Of a stretch of 64,000 bases of DNA, positions 32,127 through 42,701 are shown piece after piece. A model generated the notes under the pieces. It was not told the DNA's origin, did no database searches, and was given only the letters and a program-made list of their open reading frames with translations. The DNA is from Branchinecta lynchi (lineage: Eukaryota; Arthropoda; Branchiopoda; Anostraca; Branchinectidae), in contig JAKZAP010000009.1 in assembly GCA_023053575.1 (NCBI GenBank), forward strand, positions 18,891,869-18,955,868. Direction: 5' to 3'. Position 1 is the stretch's first letter. Each line of letters begins with the position of its first letter. Made by a program: the position numbers and the translations under genes.

Positions 32127-33485
32127 TACACTGTCAGAAGTTTCATGACAGAGAATACGAGGATGCGCGGTTTCAGCAGATAATGCCTAACTAACACTTC
32201 GGATGTCCTCTGTTGTGTTTCAAAATGTTATGCATTATAATCGAAACCATCAGGAAGAACAGAAAAACCGCCAAAAAGTATCTGCTGAGTTTTCAGACAT
32301 CATGACAATAAGGAACAAGACCAAAGGTTTCGATGGGATCCCAAAAATACAATATTTGATCCGGACAATTGGGTATTGTCTTCGCCAGACCCAGTCTTCG
32401 CCAGTTACTTCTCCAGTTACTTCCATCACCATTACTTCTGCCAAATTCCCGGTTTCGGCCGAATTCCGAGGGAACTAATTGTCCAACAGAAAAAGAAAAT
32501 TCAGAAACGAATTCAGCGTATATCCTTATCTCTATAAAGAACATCTAATCAACTTAAAATATAACTTATAACAAAAAAATCCGGTTACAACCGGATTCCG
32601 GACGAATTATACGTCCGGGTAAAATATGATTGTCATATCTTACCCCGATGTCCCGTCTCTTCTTACCCCTAAGTCTGTCGTTTAATCAACTTCAAATAAA
32701 ACTTATTAGGCTACTTTTTAAAAATTTTCCGGTTTTGGCCGGATTCCGGGCGAATTAGTTGTCCAAGTAGAGAATCCTTTTCACATAGGTGTTCAGCATG
32801 TCTACTTACCCCTAAATCGAACATTTAACCAACTTTCCGTTTTTTGCCGGATTCCGGACAAACTACTTGTCCGGCAAGAAACTGGTTTTAACCATCGTGT
32901 TCAGCATGTTTTCTTACCCCCAAATCGAACATTTTATCAACTTCAAATGAAACCTTTACTTTTAACCAACTTTCCGTTTTTTGCCGGATTCCGGGCGAAC
33001 TACTTGTCGAACGAGAACATATTTTGCATGTTCATGTTCAGCATGTCTTCTTACCCCATAACCGACTATCACATTAGCTGTTTAAAAATATTTTGTTTTC
33101 CCCTTAATTTGAACCCCCTCCCCCACCCCTAAATGTAGAGCTACAGAGCCCATCTACGAACTTGACCTTATCCTTGACCCAAAGAGTCCTCGCACTAAGT
33201 TTCATCAAAATATCTCAATCCCTTCGAGAGTTATTGTGCTAACAGACGGACAACTTTTACGATGTCATAGGTATCCCTCCACTTACGTTTTGGGATCCCA
33301 ATAATATAAACCATAAAGTCAATAGATGCTTTTTTGGCTCTTCTTAACAAAGCTTGTTATGCATAACATTTCATGCATAACGTTTTCAAACACAACAGAT
33401 AACATCCGAATCGTTATCTGTTACGCATTATCTGTTGAAACCACGAATCTTCGTGTTATTTGTTATAAAAACTTCTGACAGTGTA
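32127..33485. mobile_element. MITE family E, split by a family A element
   Basis: The left end TACACTGTCAGAAGTTTCAT and right end CTTCTGACAGTGTA are inverted, with GGATGCGCGGTTTCAGCAG and GTTATGCATTATAA inside the left half and mirror sequences in the right half. TA lies at each border. Between 32314 and 33304 lies family A. The intact form is at 47210-47577. Confidence 0.82.
32314..33304 (+). mobile_element. Family A element, full ends, inside MITE E
   Basis: 5' end AACAAGACCAAAGGTTTC then GATGGGATCCCAAAAA. Core units follow with GCCGGATTCCGG, GAACTACTTGTCC and TTCAGCATGT. The right region has CCCATCTACGAACTTGACC and TTCGAGAGTTATTGTGC, one short ACAGACGGACAAC microsatellite and the terminal TACGTTTTGGGATCCCAATA. 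No ORF of note. Confidence 0.85.
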
Positions 33486-33532
33486 GTTATCATAACTGCA
33501 CTCTAAAGTAAAACGCAACGTTTTTTATATAT

Positions 33533-33724
33533 GCAACGCTGCCGGCCCTATGAACCAGTTTTCAGAATTTGCCAGTTTTCTAGTAAAGCGTTCCTCCTAT
33601 AAACCGTTTTAGCGAATCCGTTTCAAGAGAAAACGTACCGCACAAGAATATGTTGCAGGAGAAAGCGTTTCTATTTGCAAAAGCGTTTCTAAGAAAACTG
33701 GTTCAAAGGGCCGGCAGCGTTGCA
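33533..33724. mobile_element. Small inverted-repeat MITE family N
   Basis: ATGCAACGCTGCCGGCCC followed by GAACCAGTTTTC at the left pairs with GAAAACTGGTTC and GGGCCGGCAGCGTTGCAT at the right. The interior is rich in AAAGCGTTTC words. No coding capacity. Confidence 0.75.
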
Positions 33725-33908
33725 TCCTGAAGGGTTGCAGCTACATAACGTTTCATCGCAAAACTTGTTCAAAGGGCCGGCAGCGTTGCATGCTGAAGTA
33801 TTGCAGCTACATAACGTTTCATCGGAAAACTGGTTCAAAGGGCCAGCAACGTTGCATGCTGAAGGGTTGCAGCTACATAACGTTTCATCGGGAATTCGTG
33901 CCAGAAGT
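33711..33908 (+). repeat. Tandem repeat, 66 bp unit, three copies
   Basis: Units begin at 33711, 33777 and 33843 (CCGGCAGCGTTGCATSCTGA then GCAGCTACATAACGTTTC). The unit starts with the right end of MITE N, so the array grew from that end. Because 66 is divisible by 3 a short frame stays open; it is not evidence of a gene. Confidence 0.85.
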
Positions 33909-34191
33909 ACACGTGAGACATACTAATGATCCGATGAAACACAAGCTTCCTTCTTCTGATTTGGATAGTCTTCCGTGCGATACATTAGTTAAGAGACGAT
34001 GAAAATCAATGACCAATGCAAACGTCTGACCTCCGCGTTTGAAAAAAAGTGAGTTTTCTGAAAAGGCTTCTTACTGCAGCAATCTCACAGAAATTCCTCT
34101 CCTATCCCTATCACCATTACCATTTCTATACATGTATAGTCAACAATAATGACTTTATAAGCTAATATTTTATTCATTAAGAGTTTAGAAG

Positions 34192-35825
34192 ACAAGAGCT
34201 AGAAGCTCATATGGCACTTGCAACGCTGTATCAGAGGATGAAAATAGGAATTTGCCAATTCGTGCGTTAGTTGTGTTCATTTGTAAGCAAACCCCTTGAG
34301 ATAAGAATGATCACGGGTCCTTTGAAATCGTGAGAATGGACCGTTCTTAAAAACCATTATATTTATGCATTTGGCTTTGATGATGCTCACTTTAAGGGCG
34401 CTAGAACATTCATCCGTAACGAATACTCTTGCACAAATGATAATAAGCTCATCGAAATCATGAAAATATATATTTTGCTCAAAATAATTGTTTTTACTTT
34501 GCAACCCTCCAGAAATGAACATCCCTATTTTAAAAACATCACGCTCAGGAGAAGAATGCCCTCCGTGGCCATGTCTGTAAATGCATTCTCCATGGTGTGT
34601 TCACGTATGGTTTCATTGTTCAGGTGTCCTTTAAGGAAATCACAAAACCCTTGAGGCAAAAAGGAGCATGGGCCCTTGGGGATCACGAATATAATTATAT
34701 CTTTTGGTCAAAAGTGTTTTTTTTACTTTTCGGTAAGATATGTAATGTAAGGGTGCTAAAAATTCATTTCTTAGCAAAATCCTTGAGGCATAAACGATCA
34801 TGGGCTAATGGGGATCATGAAAAAGTATATTTTGCTTCAACAGTACTTCAAGGGATGGTCGAATCTGAGAAATGACAATTTCTAAGCCAATCTTGTTAAG
34901 TCTCTGATGTTCAAAGTCGAGTTTCATCGTCCTTAACTCGCGGTGACCGGAATTTCGGACCCACACCCCCTACAACTCCCCCAAAGGTGCCCGACTCTGG
35001 TCCAGTACTGTGACCTATCTATGGCTTGTGCTTGCTCTTCACGCCAAGTTTCATCACACCACTCTAAGGGTGTCACAAGATTTCCGGTTCTCCCCTCCAA
35101 CCACCCCCACCCCACATTCATGGGATCTGGTCGGAACTGATCTCGGAAATTTGAGATACGAGGCTTTTCCAAATATCAAGTTTCATTCAGATCCGATCAC
35201 TCCTTCAAAAGTTATACATGCCTCAAGACTCCGGATTCCCCCCCCCCCCCCCCCACGATGGTCAGATTGGGAAACTGACTATTTTAAGCCAATCATCTCA
35301 AGCCTCAAATGGTCAAGCCAATTTTCATCGTCTTAGCCTCCCCCCCCCAGGGTCCGAATCCGGCCCGGTTCCGTCGCTGATGCATCTAGGGCATGTGCTT
35401 GTTCTTCCCACCAAGTTTCATCCCAATCGCTCCAGTCTAATCATGTCACAATATTTCCGGTTCTCTCCTGCGACTTCCCCTCACCCCCCACATTCATTGG
35501 ATCCGTTCAGGACTCGAAGTGGGAGATATGAGACACGAGATTGTTAATGTAAATTTTCATTAAGATCCTATAACCCGTTCAAAAGTTATAGATGCCTCAA
35601 CATTCCGGATTCTCCATCCCTCCATTCCCCCCTCGGTGGTCGGATTGGGGAAGTGACTATTCCAAGTTAGTTTGGTTGGGTCCCTGATATGCCTGCCAAG
35701 TTTCATCGTCCTAACTTTCTGGAAGTACCCTAACTCGAGAACAGTGAACCGACAGACCGATCGACCAACAGACCGAAAATTGATCTGTATATGGCACTTG
35801 AGCAAAGCTGCAAGTGACATAAGAA
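34192..35825 (+). mobile_element. Family B element
   Basis: The 5' end ACAAGAGCTAGAAGCTC is followed by ATATGGCACTTG. The body has two divergent CAAGTTTCATC...CCGGATTC-type units (34920-35640). The 3' end carries a short CGACAGACCGATCGACC microsatellite, then ATATGGCACTTGAGC and GCAAGTGACATAAGAAC. Open frames around 34933-35547 follow the repeat. Confidence 0.75.
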
Positions 35826-36126
35826 CTGAGCTATTCAAGAAACCATGGATTTTAATAATTACATATAACTTTGGACGCTTTAGAAACTCGTAAATAAGGC
35901 ATCAAGAAAACAATCACAGTATTCTTCGAAATAACTCATCAAGAAAATAATTACAGTAAGCTTATAAGCATAAAGATTGAGGTCAAATTGGTTTGGAAAG
36001 GGAAACAAATCATAGTAAATCACATCGAGTTAAAATCATGGCACAAATAAAACAACAAGAAAAAAAATCACAGGAAGTACTTCCACTTCCAAGCGGACTA
36101 GTTTCTATTATTCCCCTATGTCTCAC

Positions 36127-36196
36127 CATCAGCACATCTGAAAGACATAGTAAAATAGCTCTCAGGTTGACGAGTAGAAAATCTGGAATCTGCTCC
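36127..36196 (-). CDS. Candidate host-gene exon 3
   Basis: On the minus strand a CTATACTACCTGCAG acceptor precedes GGAGCAGATTCC, and the exon ends GCTGATG before GTGAGACAT. Entering in phase 0 from exon 2 it stays open (GADSRFSTRQPESYFTMS). It is less certain than exons 1 and 2 because no next exon is identified. Confidence 0.35.
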
Positions 36197-36545
36197 CTGC
36201 AGGTAGTATAGAAAATTTAAGTTACCCATTACCCTATAGACCGGACTTATAAGTATGTCTATACAAACATAAGTGTTGATTGTGTTGATGAGACAATGGG
36301 GGACTAACAGAATCTAGTCCACTTTGAATGCTGAGCCAGAATAAGGCGAATTGATAACTTGAGACTTATCAACAACAAATTAGAAAGCACAACTTAACGC
36401 AGCACAACACAAATTCTTTTTAGAAGGAGCATCAGTATAATTGACAGTATTTGAAACCTTGTACTTCTTTCCTTGAAACTACCAGGATAATATTTCAGGA
36501 TCTCCCATCATAGCATTCAGATTTTCATGTAATTATACTCTGTAC

Positions 36546-36810
36546 CCACAGCATTCTCCTATTTCTTCCTTTCCACTTGAAAAAACTCTTTTGTAAAGCA
36601 ATATGGTCAAACTGTAGGTAGATGTAGGTTTCAATGGTAAAAACAATTCTCATATCCTTTGAGTCCAGCCTCTCAAATGGAACATAAACATAGACTTCTG
36701 GGTCAGAACCAGAACAATGTGCTTGACACAAAGGTTGAAGTTTCTGAATTCCAGCAATAATTTCATCAGAAGCCTTCTTACTGACTGTGTGGAGATACTG
36801 AAGCTTAATA
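36546..36810 (-). CDS. Candidate host-gene exon 2, unknown protein
   Basis: The acceptor is TTTTTAATCTTCAG before TATTAAGCTTCAG. The frame reads KLQYLHTVSKKASDEIIAG, IQKLQPLCQAHCSGSD, PEVYVYVPFERLDSKDM and RIVFTIETYIYLQFDHIAL. The likely donor is CTGTGG before GTACAGAG; without it the frame stops at about 36525. The first base completes a Ser codon split with exon 1 (AG|T), so splice phase and signals agree. The composition is that of a real globular protein, unlike the repeat-derived frames nearby. I do not recognise the family. Confidence 0.55.
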
Positions 36811-36852
36811 CTGAAGATTAAAAAGATGAGATCATGTTATTTTAAATATGCG

Positions 36853-37095
36853 AAGCACCTGCTCTACTTAACGAAATTATGTCATAACCATACATTGACA
36901 GAGAAATTCAAAATTCAAGATCAAGTGTGACCCTTTGGGATGTTTCCTCATCGCTTTAAAAAATCATGGACAACAGGGCCCAACCAGCGCACAAAGTCGT
37001 CCACTGCTTCCTGACCGAAGATTAAAAATTAAGTAGCCTATCTTTTTTCGGTGTGTTTATGTGTTTTGTTTCTTTTGTTTATTTTCTTCATTTAC
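36853..37095 (+). repeat. Dispersed repeat J inside the candidate intron
   Basis: Second copy of 23185-23430, on the strand opposite to the candidate exons. Relative to the first copy its reading frame is broken. It makes up about three quarters of the intron. Confidence 0.8.
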
Positions 37096-37136
37096 TCTGC
37101 CTTTTCAAAATGGTGGGTCATAAATAAATTACTTAC

Positions 37137-37255
37137 CTAAGGAAAAGCTTTGCTTCTTCCCGCTCAACTGTCACATCAGGAAAATGGTAACAAACATTTT
37201 CTCCAATATCAGTATCATCAACAACAAAAATTGGGAATTGAGATGGTATGGGAGG
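37137..37255 (-). CDS. Candidate host-gene exon 1 of the visible set
   Basis: On the minus strand a pyrimidine-rich tract and TATCCCTCAG precede CCTCCCATACC. The exon reads PPIPSQFPIFVVDDTDIGEN and VCYHFPDVTVEREEAKLFL, and ends CTTAG before GTAAGTAATT, a strong donor. It joins exon 2 in phase. The frame stays open further upstream to about 37339, so the acceptor is not certain. The 326 bp intron to exon 2 is mostly repeat J. Confidence 0.55.
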
Positions 37256-38034
37256 CTGAGGGATAGGTAAAGGTTCAGGAAGGGATGAAGTGTCAGAAGA
37301 TGAAGTAGGATTAAAAAACCCAAGACAAGACCAGGACAAGCGGGGGTTTCACCAGGGATTCACAGTATCAGAAGGATGAACCAACTGGATGTGGACATCC
37401 AAACTTGACTTACAAAACTACTATACAAAATCTTTTCTGACAAAAAAAAAGGCAGAAAAGCGTATGTCGATCAATCTCCACATGAACGAAACATCAATCG
37501 CCTAATGTTTCGCAAGAAACAACTCACTGTAGAATTTATAACCACAGTATTTACACCTCAACCTTTCAGGTGACATAGCATAGCATTCACCAGACTAGGC
37601 TAAGTTCTAATGCTGATTTGCTGGGCTTGGTCAGGTAAGTTAGTCAGGTGAAAGTAAAACTGATGGGTATTAGAAAGAGTTCAGAAATTATTCACAGAAT
37701 TATCAAAAGAAATTAATTAAGGGAATTAAGCAATCATTTCTTCACTAAGCTTATGCAAATAGGATTGTAGCTTATGAGCATTCAGTTGGTGTGAGACAGG
37801 CTAACCAAGAAAAGCATAGGAGCATCCAGTTGGTCTGAGACAGGCTAACAAAGAAAACAAAAACCAGAACATCTTTGTCCTTTTCGACAAATCTATATAA
37901 TGATGTGACTCCTCCGTAGTGACGAGTCACAGTTCGCGCACTTTTCAGTTTGAAAGATGGCCGACAAACAAGAAGAAAACGGAATTTCTTTCATGGAAGG
38001 GAGCTAACAAAATGAGTTTAACAGCGGGAGGTAA
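37256..38034. other. Upstream flank of the candidate gene; short 44 bp duplication
   Basis: 37778-37860 holds two copies of a GAGCATYCAGTTGGT...GACAGGCTAAC block. A plus-strand AAGATGGCCGACAAACAAG near 37963 has a good start context but stops after 17 codons. No further exon could be fixed. Confidence 0.35.
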
Positions 38035-38857
38035 TAGCTTGTTCACACGGGACTGAAATAAGCGCGCAAACAGCGGCTGATCTGTTCAGACGACGGATCA
38101 ACTGTTTGGTTGACGGGAGAATTAAAAAGAAAAACCTAATTCCGAATATTCTTTTTGTTTGTAACAAAATACATAAAATTAACACAAACATCTTGTGAGT
38201 TTGTCAAAGTCAAATATAATTGATTTGTAGTCTTTAGAGTAGATAAAAGCAACATTCGAATATTGACAGATTTCAGGCGACTGGGTTAAATTTCAAGTTA
38301 AGAATTAAATGAAATTAATTTAAATAATTTTGTTTTTAAAACTGAACATAAAATATAACTAATAATAAATAGAAATAATACGAGAACAGAATGCAATCAT
38401 TTTGTGTTGTCAGTCACTTTTCAGTGATGGCTGAATGGAAAAATTATTATTGTATCAAAGAAAAATATTGAAAAAAATATCAGACAGAAACAGAACATAC
38501 GCTAATGACATTATAAATTATTCTACCTTTTTTTCGAGATCATTTAGTAATCCTTGTATGCTCAATGTAAAAATCATGTTATGTTCACATTGCTCTGACA
38601 GAATCTGAACTGGATTGACCTAAAACTCGCCAAGCTTGACTAATTCCCCTAATCACAGTCTGTTTACTGTCCCTAGAGTCATCAAAGGTCACATTCCAAA
38701 GGATTTAGTTTACCCTGATCGGTGACCGCGACGAAAATAAGCGCCTATTTGTAAAATCAGCGGCTGATTTTTGGAATTTTTTCAACCGCTATTTACGCGC
38801 GTAAATCAGCCGCTGATCGAGAATCGGCCGCTGTTTCAGCCCCGTGTGAACAAGCTA
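38035..38857. mobile_element. Inverted-repeat MITE with TAA target duplication (PIF/Harbinger-like)
   Basis: The left end TAGCTTGTTCACACGGGAC and right end in reverse TAGCTTGTTCACACGGGGC are nearly identical, with CAGCGGCTGATC and AGCGCGCAAA-like sequence inside both. TAA flanks both sides (38032-38034 and 38858-38860), the 3 bp TWA target of PIF/Harbinger transposases. The 0.8 kb AT-rich interior encodes nothing. Confidence 0.78.
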
Positions 38858-39223
38858 TAAAGGACTTTTGATTTAGATTCCCGAGTTAACAGATACTTAT
38901 CGGCGTATGGTGACAACTATGAGCCTGTTAATGGTAGAAATGTTGCCAACTAGTTCAATAATATTCTTCTAACAGAGTTGTGAAAGTAAGATGTTAATTG
39001 CTTTTTTAAAGAAAAAATTAGTCTTCCCTACTTTTGATTGGCTGTGACGCTTTATGCAAAACCAACCAATAGAAAGCATAATTCGCTTTTATAATAAGAG
39101 TTTGAAGACTTTAAGCTGTAATATCTTTTCAAACACCTATGCGAAAAATGTAATCATACGATCGAAAGAAAAGTTAGGATACCTTTTCCAGCCAATTGCA
39201 GGTTCACAGACGCCTTCACTTAA
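38858..39223. other. No recognisable gene
   Basis: A 70-codon frame beginning 39054 runs into the next MITE and has no motif. Confidence 0.4.
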
Positions 39224-39671
39224 GGCATGTTCTCGACGTTCCCTGAGGTCTCCGCTTAAGGAGTAGCCGCGTTTTTGTTTGTCCGGGGAGCCACTCCCAC
39301 TATTCTCCCGAGTCCCCACGGGCGGGGAATGCTCTGATTATCATCACCATCGTCAAAAAGGACTCCCTTTCATATTCGGAGGGGAATCAATTTTTGCCAG
39401 TGTTTGTGCAATGTAAAATTAATTAAAAAGAATCAGAATAAACAAATCCCAAAATAAAGTGGATCTAGTAATTTCGTCAACTGCACATTTTTTTTTCGAA
39501 CAAAATCCATTTTAGTAGTTTCGTCAACTGCACATTTTTTTTTTCGAACAAAATCCATTTTAGAAGCATTCTCCGTGTTCTCGTTGTTTTCCTAGGCGGA
39601 GTCCGCGTGGAGTGACTCCCTCTATTCTCGCCGTTCCCCGAGGAGTCCTCGGGGAACGTTGAGAACATGCT
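39224..39671 (+). mobile_element. Family D MITE, copy 3
   Basis: GGCATGTTCTCGACGTTCCC at the left pairs with GCATGTTCTCAACGTTCCCC (reverse) at the right. It matches 10603-11012 throughout. A 53 bp block with TTTCGTCAACTGCACATTTT is duplicated in tandem at about 39470-39575. Confidence 0.82.
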
Positions 39672-40023
39672 TTTAGGAAGTCCCGTATCTCACAGTGTTA
39701 AGTCATTTCGTGTATGCCCTTTTCTGTTTTCGGAAAAGTTCGATCACTTCGACCGTTTTTTTACGGTTTTTATGTTTCCCTAAATTATATATAAATTATT
39801 TCCTGCTGAATGACCTTGGTTGTCAACCAAGCTACGCTCTTTTCTTGGCTTTTACCTCATGAATTTTATATATTTACCCCAGAACCCAATAAAACATGGA
39901 TATCAAAGTGATGTTGTAACGGTTAAAAGCAAAGCGACAACAAGAACAAGAATCGAGACCAGGGGCACCACGAATGGGGAGGGGGGGGGGGGGTTGTCCA
40001 TTCAATTTGTGGAAATAGTCAAA
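39672..40023. other. No recognisable gene; G run
   Basis: No frame with a motif. A G run lies at about 39980-39993. Confidence 0.35.
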
Positions 40024-40302
40024 CGGATACAGTCAATACAAAAACAAAGTTTTCAATCTTTAAAACAGTGGATTGAAGTATCATGAAAATCTGGAACGTT
40101 CGGTCGACTGTGCGGAGAGCCAAGAGATCTCGAAGTTTGGAAGATGAAGCCTGGCTTTTATTACGGATACAGTCAATACAAAAACAAAGTTTTCAATCTT
40201 CAAAACGGTGGATTGAAGTATCATGAAAATCTGGAACGTTCGGTCGACTGTGCGGAGAGCCAAGAGATCTCGAAGTTTGGAAGATGAGGCCTGGCTTTTA
40301 TT
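40024..40302 (+). repeat. Two-copy tandem repeat, period 139 bp
   Basis: ACGGATACAGTCAATACAAA starts at 40024 and 40163. The copies differ by only a few bases through GTTCGGTCGACTGTGCGGAG and GGCCTGGCTTTTATT, indicating a recent duplication. Confidence 0.92.
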
Positions 40303-40541
40303 ACGACAAAGTTCCTTCGCGACGGAAGAAAAGAAACCCCAACCAACAATCTCTGAAATCAAGCCTACAGAGACATCTATTAATCTTTCAAGAGACTCTG
40401 AGCAACAATATTTCCAGCGCAGATGTCTTACACGGGCGTGAGATATTTCTTCAATAGACCGATAGGCAGCAGCCGATGGTGGAAACACGTTGCTGCACCA
40501 AATGGGAAGGGACGACGATACGAGGTGTTGAAAACTAGCCA

Positions 40542-40709
40542 CACTGTAAAAAAGTTTCTCCGAGAAAGGTTTAAAGTTAACTGCAGTATCTGCTACTGGG
40601 ATTAATCTTATCTCTACGGGGATAAGATTAATCCGAATTAGAAATAATCTTATCTCAGTAGAGACAATATTAATCCTAGTAGCAAATACTGCAAGATTTT
40701 TTTTTAGTG
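40542..40709. mobile_element. Hairpin MITE family L, copy 2
   Basis: Begins CACTGTAAAAAAGTTTCTCC and ends with the reverse of CACTAAAAAAAAATC. The inner arms GCAGTATCTGCTACTGGG and, in reverse, GCAGTATTTGCTACTAGG carry the GATTAATCTTATC palindromes. Confidence 0.8.
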
Positions 40710-41242
40710 CGCAAACAGTATTATTGCGGTTTTTGGCCATAAGATCAGACGGGCAGAAAAGCGATAAACTTTCATCGATTTACCTTGTTTTCCTTGCCCC
40801 ATTTACGGCAATCTGTCGACTACAGACAAAACTGTGCTACTAAATTTTCGGCTTTCACCCTCGCTTTCAACGTCAGCTCGAGGGGTTGCTCACTCCCAAA
40901 AACGATTCACACCAAGTGGCACGTGCCGCTGCGCCGTGCCGGTGCTGCGCCGACGTGCACACCGGTGGCGGAGAGAGCAACCCCTCGCGTCAGCTAATTG
41001 TCTGGCAAACAAAAATTTCAGATTCTGCATCTTTTTGACCCACAGGTCCTATTTCTAAAAGCCTTTTTTTGCGCTGTATTATTATAATTAATTATTAGAG
41101 CGATAGTGTTAAATTACTAATTAGACCGTATTTTTGCTTTGAACTGTACCTCTTCCTCATCACAATATACAGGACTACATGGCCTATCAATTAACTCAAC
41201 TGTCTCGGTGTTCATATCACCAAGTTCGAAGAACATGTCTAT
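40710..41242. other. No recognisable gene; short palindromic GC-rich block
   Basis: 40870-40995 is GC-rich, with GAGGGGTTGCTC near its left and GAGCAACCCCTC near its right, so it may be a small inverted-repeat element of about 115 bp. The short frames here are not convincing genes. Confidence 0.4.
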
Positions 41243-41374
41243 GATACTTAAAATATGCCAATTCTTAAAGAGTGTATTAGTTAAATAAAGATAAGTATTG
41301 AGTGATGTAAAGTGTATTGTAACTCATATAATTTGTACGGTCAATTGGCTATTAAATATATTCATATTCATATA
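41243..41374 (+). mobile_element. Very short 5'-truncated copy of the 19-20 kb LINE
   Basis: It matches 20066-20197 from GATACTTAAAATATGCC through the stop codon, the 3' UTR and the ATTCAT tail. Only the last dozen or so codons of the ORF remain. Confidence 0.9.
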
Positions 41375-41500
41375 CAAATCCGATAGCTGACAAACGAAGA
41401 AACGCGTTTTTATCGGGTTTTCAGGCCTATTTAAGTAAATAAGTGAAGTTCCTCGACTAGCGGGTCTCAGCACTATTCGGTGAAATTTTCAGTGTTTTGT
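41375..41500 (+). repeat. Family F dispersed repeat
   Basis: Contains GACAAACGAAGAAACGCG, TTTTTATCGGGTTTTCAGGC and AAATAAGTGAAG. It directly follows the LINE tail, so the LINE inserted in or beside a family F copy. Confidence 0.55.
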
Positions 41501-41550
41501 TCGTTGTATTTTTTGTGACTATTTTTTCTTCCTTTACATAATGCGCTGAA

Positions 41551-41721
41551 CAAGGCCGTATCCGGGGGCGGGGGCGGGGCGGGGTTAGGGGGTTGAAACA
41601 ACCCCGGAAACATACAAAAATAATCATTTATATAGGCTTTTCCCTCTGATCTATGTGTTATTTATACTTTTTTGTCCGACCAACAGACAACCCCCCACCC
41701 CCACCCCGAAAGGCAACCCGG
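41551..41721. mobile_element. Family G MITE, copy with decayed right end
   Basis: Starts CAAGGCCGTATCCGGGGGCG and contains AATAATCATTTATATAGG, CCCTCTGATCTATG and TTGTCCGACC. The right terminal repeat has been lost or replaced by AAAGGCAACCCGG. Confidence 0.7.
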
Positions 41722-41722
41722 A

Positions 41723-42165
41723 ATGCTGAATATTACATAAGCAAATAGTGCGTAATAAAATAACTATTTCATTCATTTTCAGGTATTCCCTCGCTGGTGT
41801 TTCGGGATCGCGAAAAGTTAAATTCTACCCGGCGGTACAGGTGCGGCATTTGTTTTACAAAATAATGTGCTGAATAATGTATACTACATAAGCAAATATG
41901 GCGTAATAAATAACTCTTTAATTCATTCTCAGGTATCCCATCACTCGTGTTTTGGGACTGCAAAAAGTAAAATTCTACCATACTGTAAAAAAAAAATATT
42001 GCAGTATTCCCTACTGGAATTAACCTTGTCTCTTCTGAGATACGATTAACCTTATCCCAGTAGAGATAAGATTAATCCAAGTAGCAAATACTGCAGTTAA
42101 CATTAATCTTTACTCGGAGAAACTATTCACAGTGCAGGTACAGGCGCGGCATTTGTTTTTCAAAG
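41723..42165 (+). repeat. Two-copy tandem repeat, period about 144 bp; copy 2 holds MITE L
   Basis: GCTGAATATTACATAAGCAA (41723) and a related block from about 41871 share CATTCATTYTCAGGTATYCC and AAATTCTACC. The second copy is interrupted after AAATTCTACC and resumes at GGTACAGGCGCGGCATTTG. Confidence 0.8.
41981..42134. mobile_element. Hairpin MITE family L, copy 3
   Basis: Starts TACTGTAAAAAAAAAA and ends ATTCACAGTG, with GCAGTATTCCCTACTGG and reverse GCAGTATTTGCTACTTGG arms. The neighbouring tandem copy without the insert fixes the borders to within a few bases. Confidence 0.8.
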
Positions 42166-42701
42166 CAAAAAAATTCATTCACCCCAAAGAGACCACCCGA
42201 TGTCTTAAATGCATCTGTATTACCCTTTGCGGCATAGACGAAAAGTATAAAACATTCAACTTATTTGTTTTACACAATTTGGGAAAAGACTAGACTTCCC
42301 ACAGATCCACCACTTAGGGGTCTATGAATGAGATAGTGTCGGCATTCTTGTGTACACATGTTGTCGGTCAGGTGAGTACACCTGTGGAGTAGGTAAAGAA
42401 AACGAAAATACTTAACAAAAGAAAGAAAAGGAAGAAAAGTCACTGGTTGGGTGTCATGTCCCAAACGGACAGGTGAGACTGCGTGGCGCCGGCCCTTTGA
42501 AACAATGAAATTGTTTCGAAAAAAAAAAAGAATTTTCTTCACTGGTAAAAAGGAAACAAATGAACAATGTGTAACGTATACCGACTTTCGTTTTGCTTGA
42601 ATTCCGGATTTTATAAAATGTATTATTTAACTTCATTTCAAATTTCAGTTAATTTATTTACTGAGAGACAAACGATTCTATGAACTTCACGATGAAATAT
42701 T
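42135..42701. other. No recognisable gene
   Basis: Two overlapping minus frames (42270-42636) have no motif. GCGCCGGCCCTTTGAAAC near 42484 resembles the end of MITE N. Confidence 0.35.

Noticed and set aside
33720..34002. Overlapping open frames with repeated peptide
   Set aside because: They result from a 66 bp tandem repeat divisible by three; no start context, homology or splice signals.
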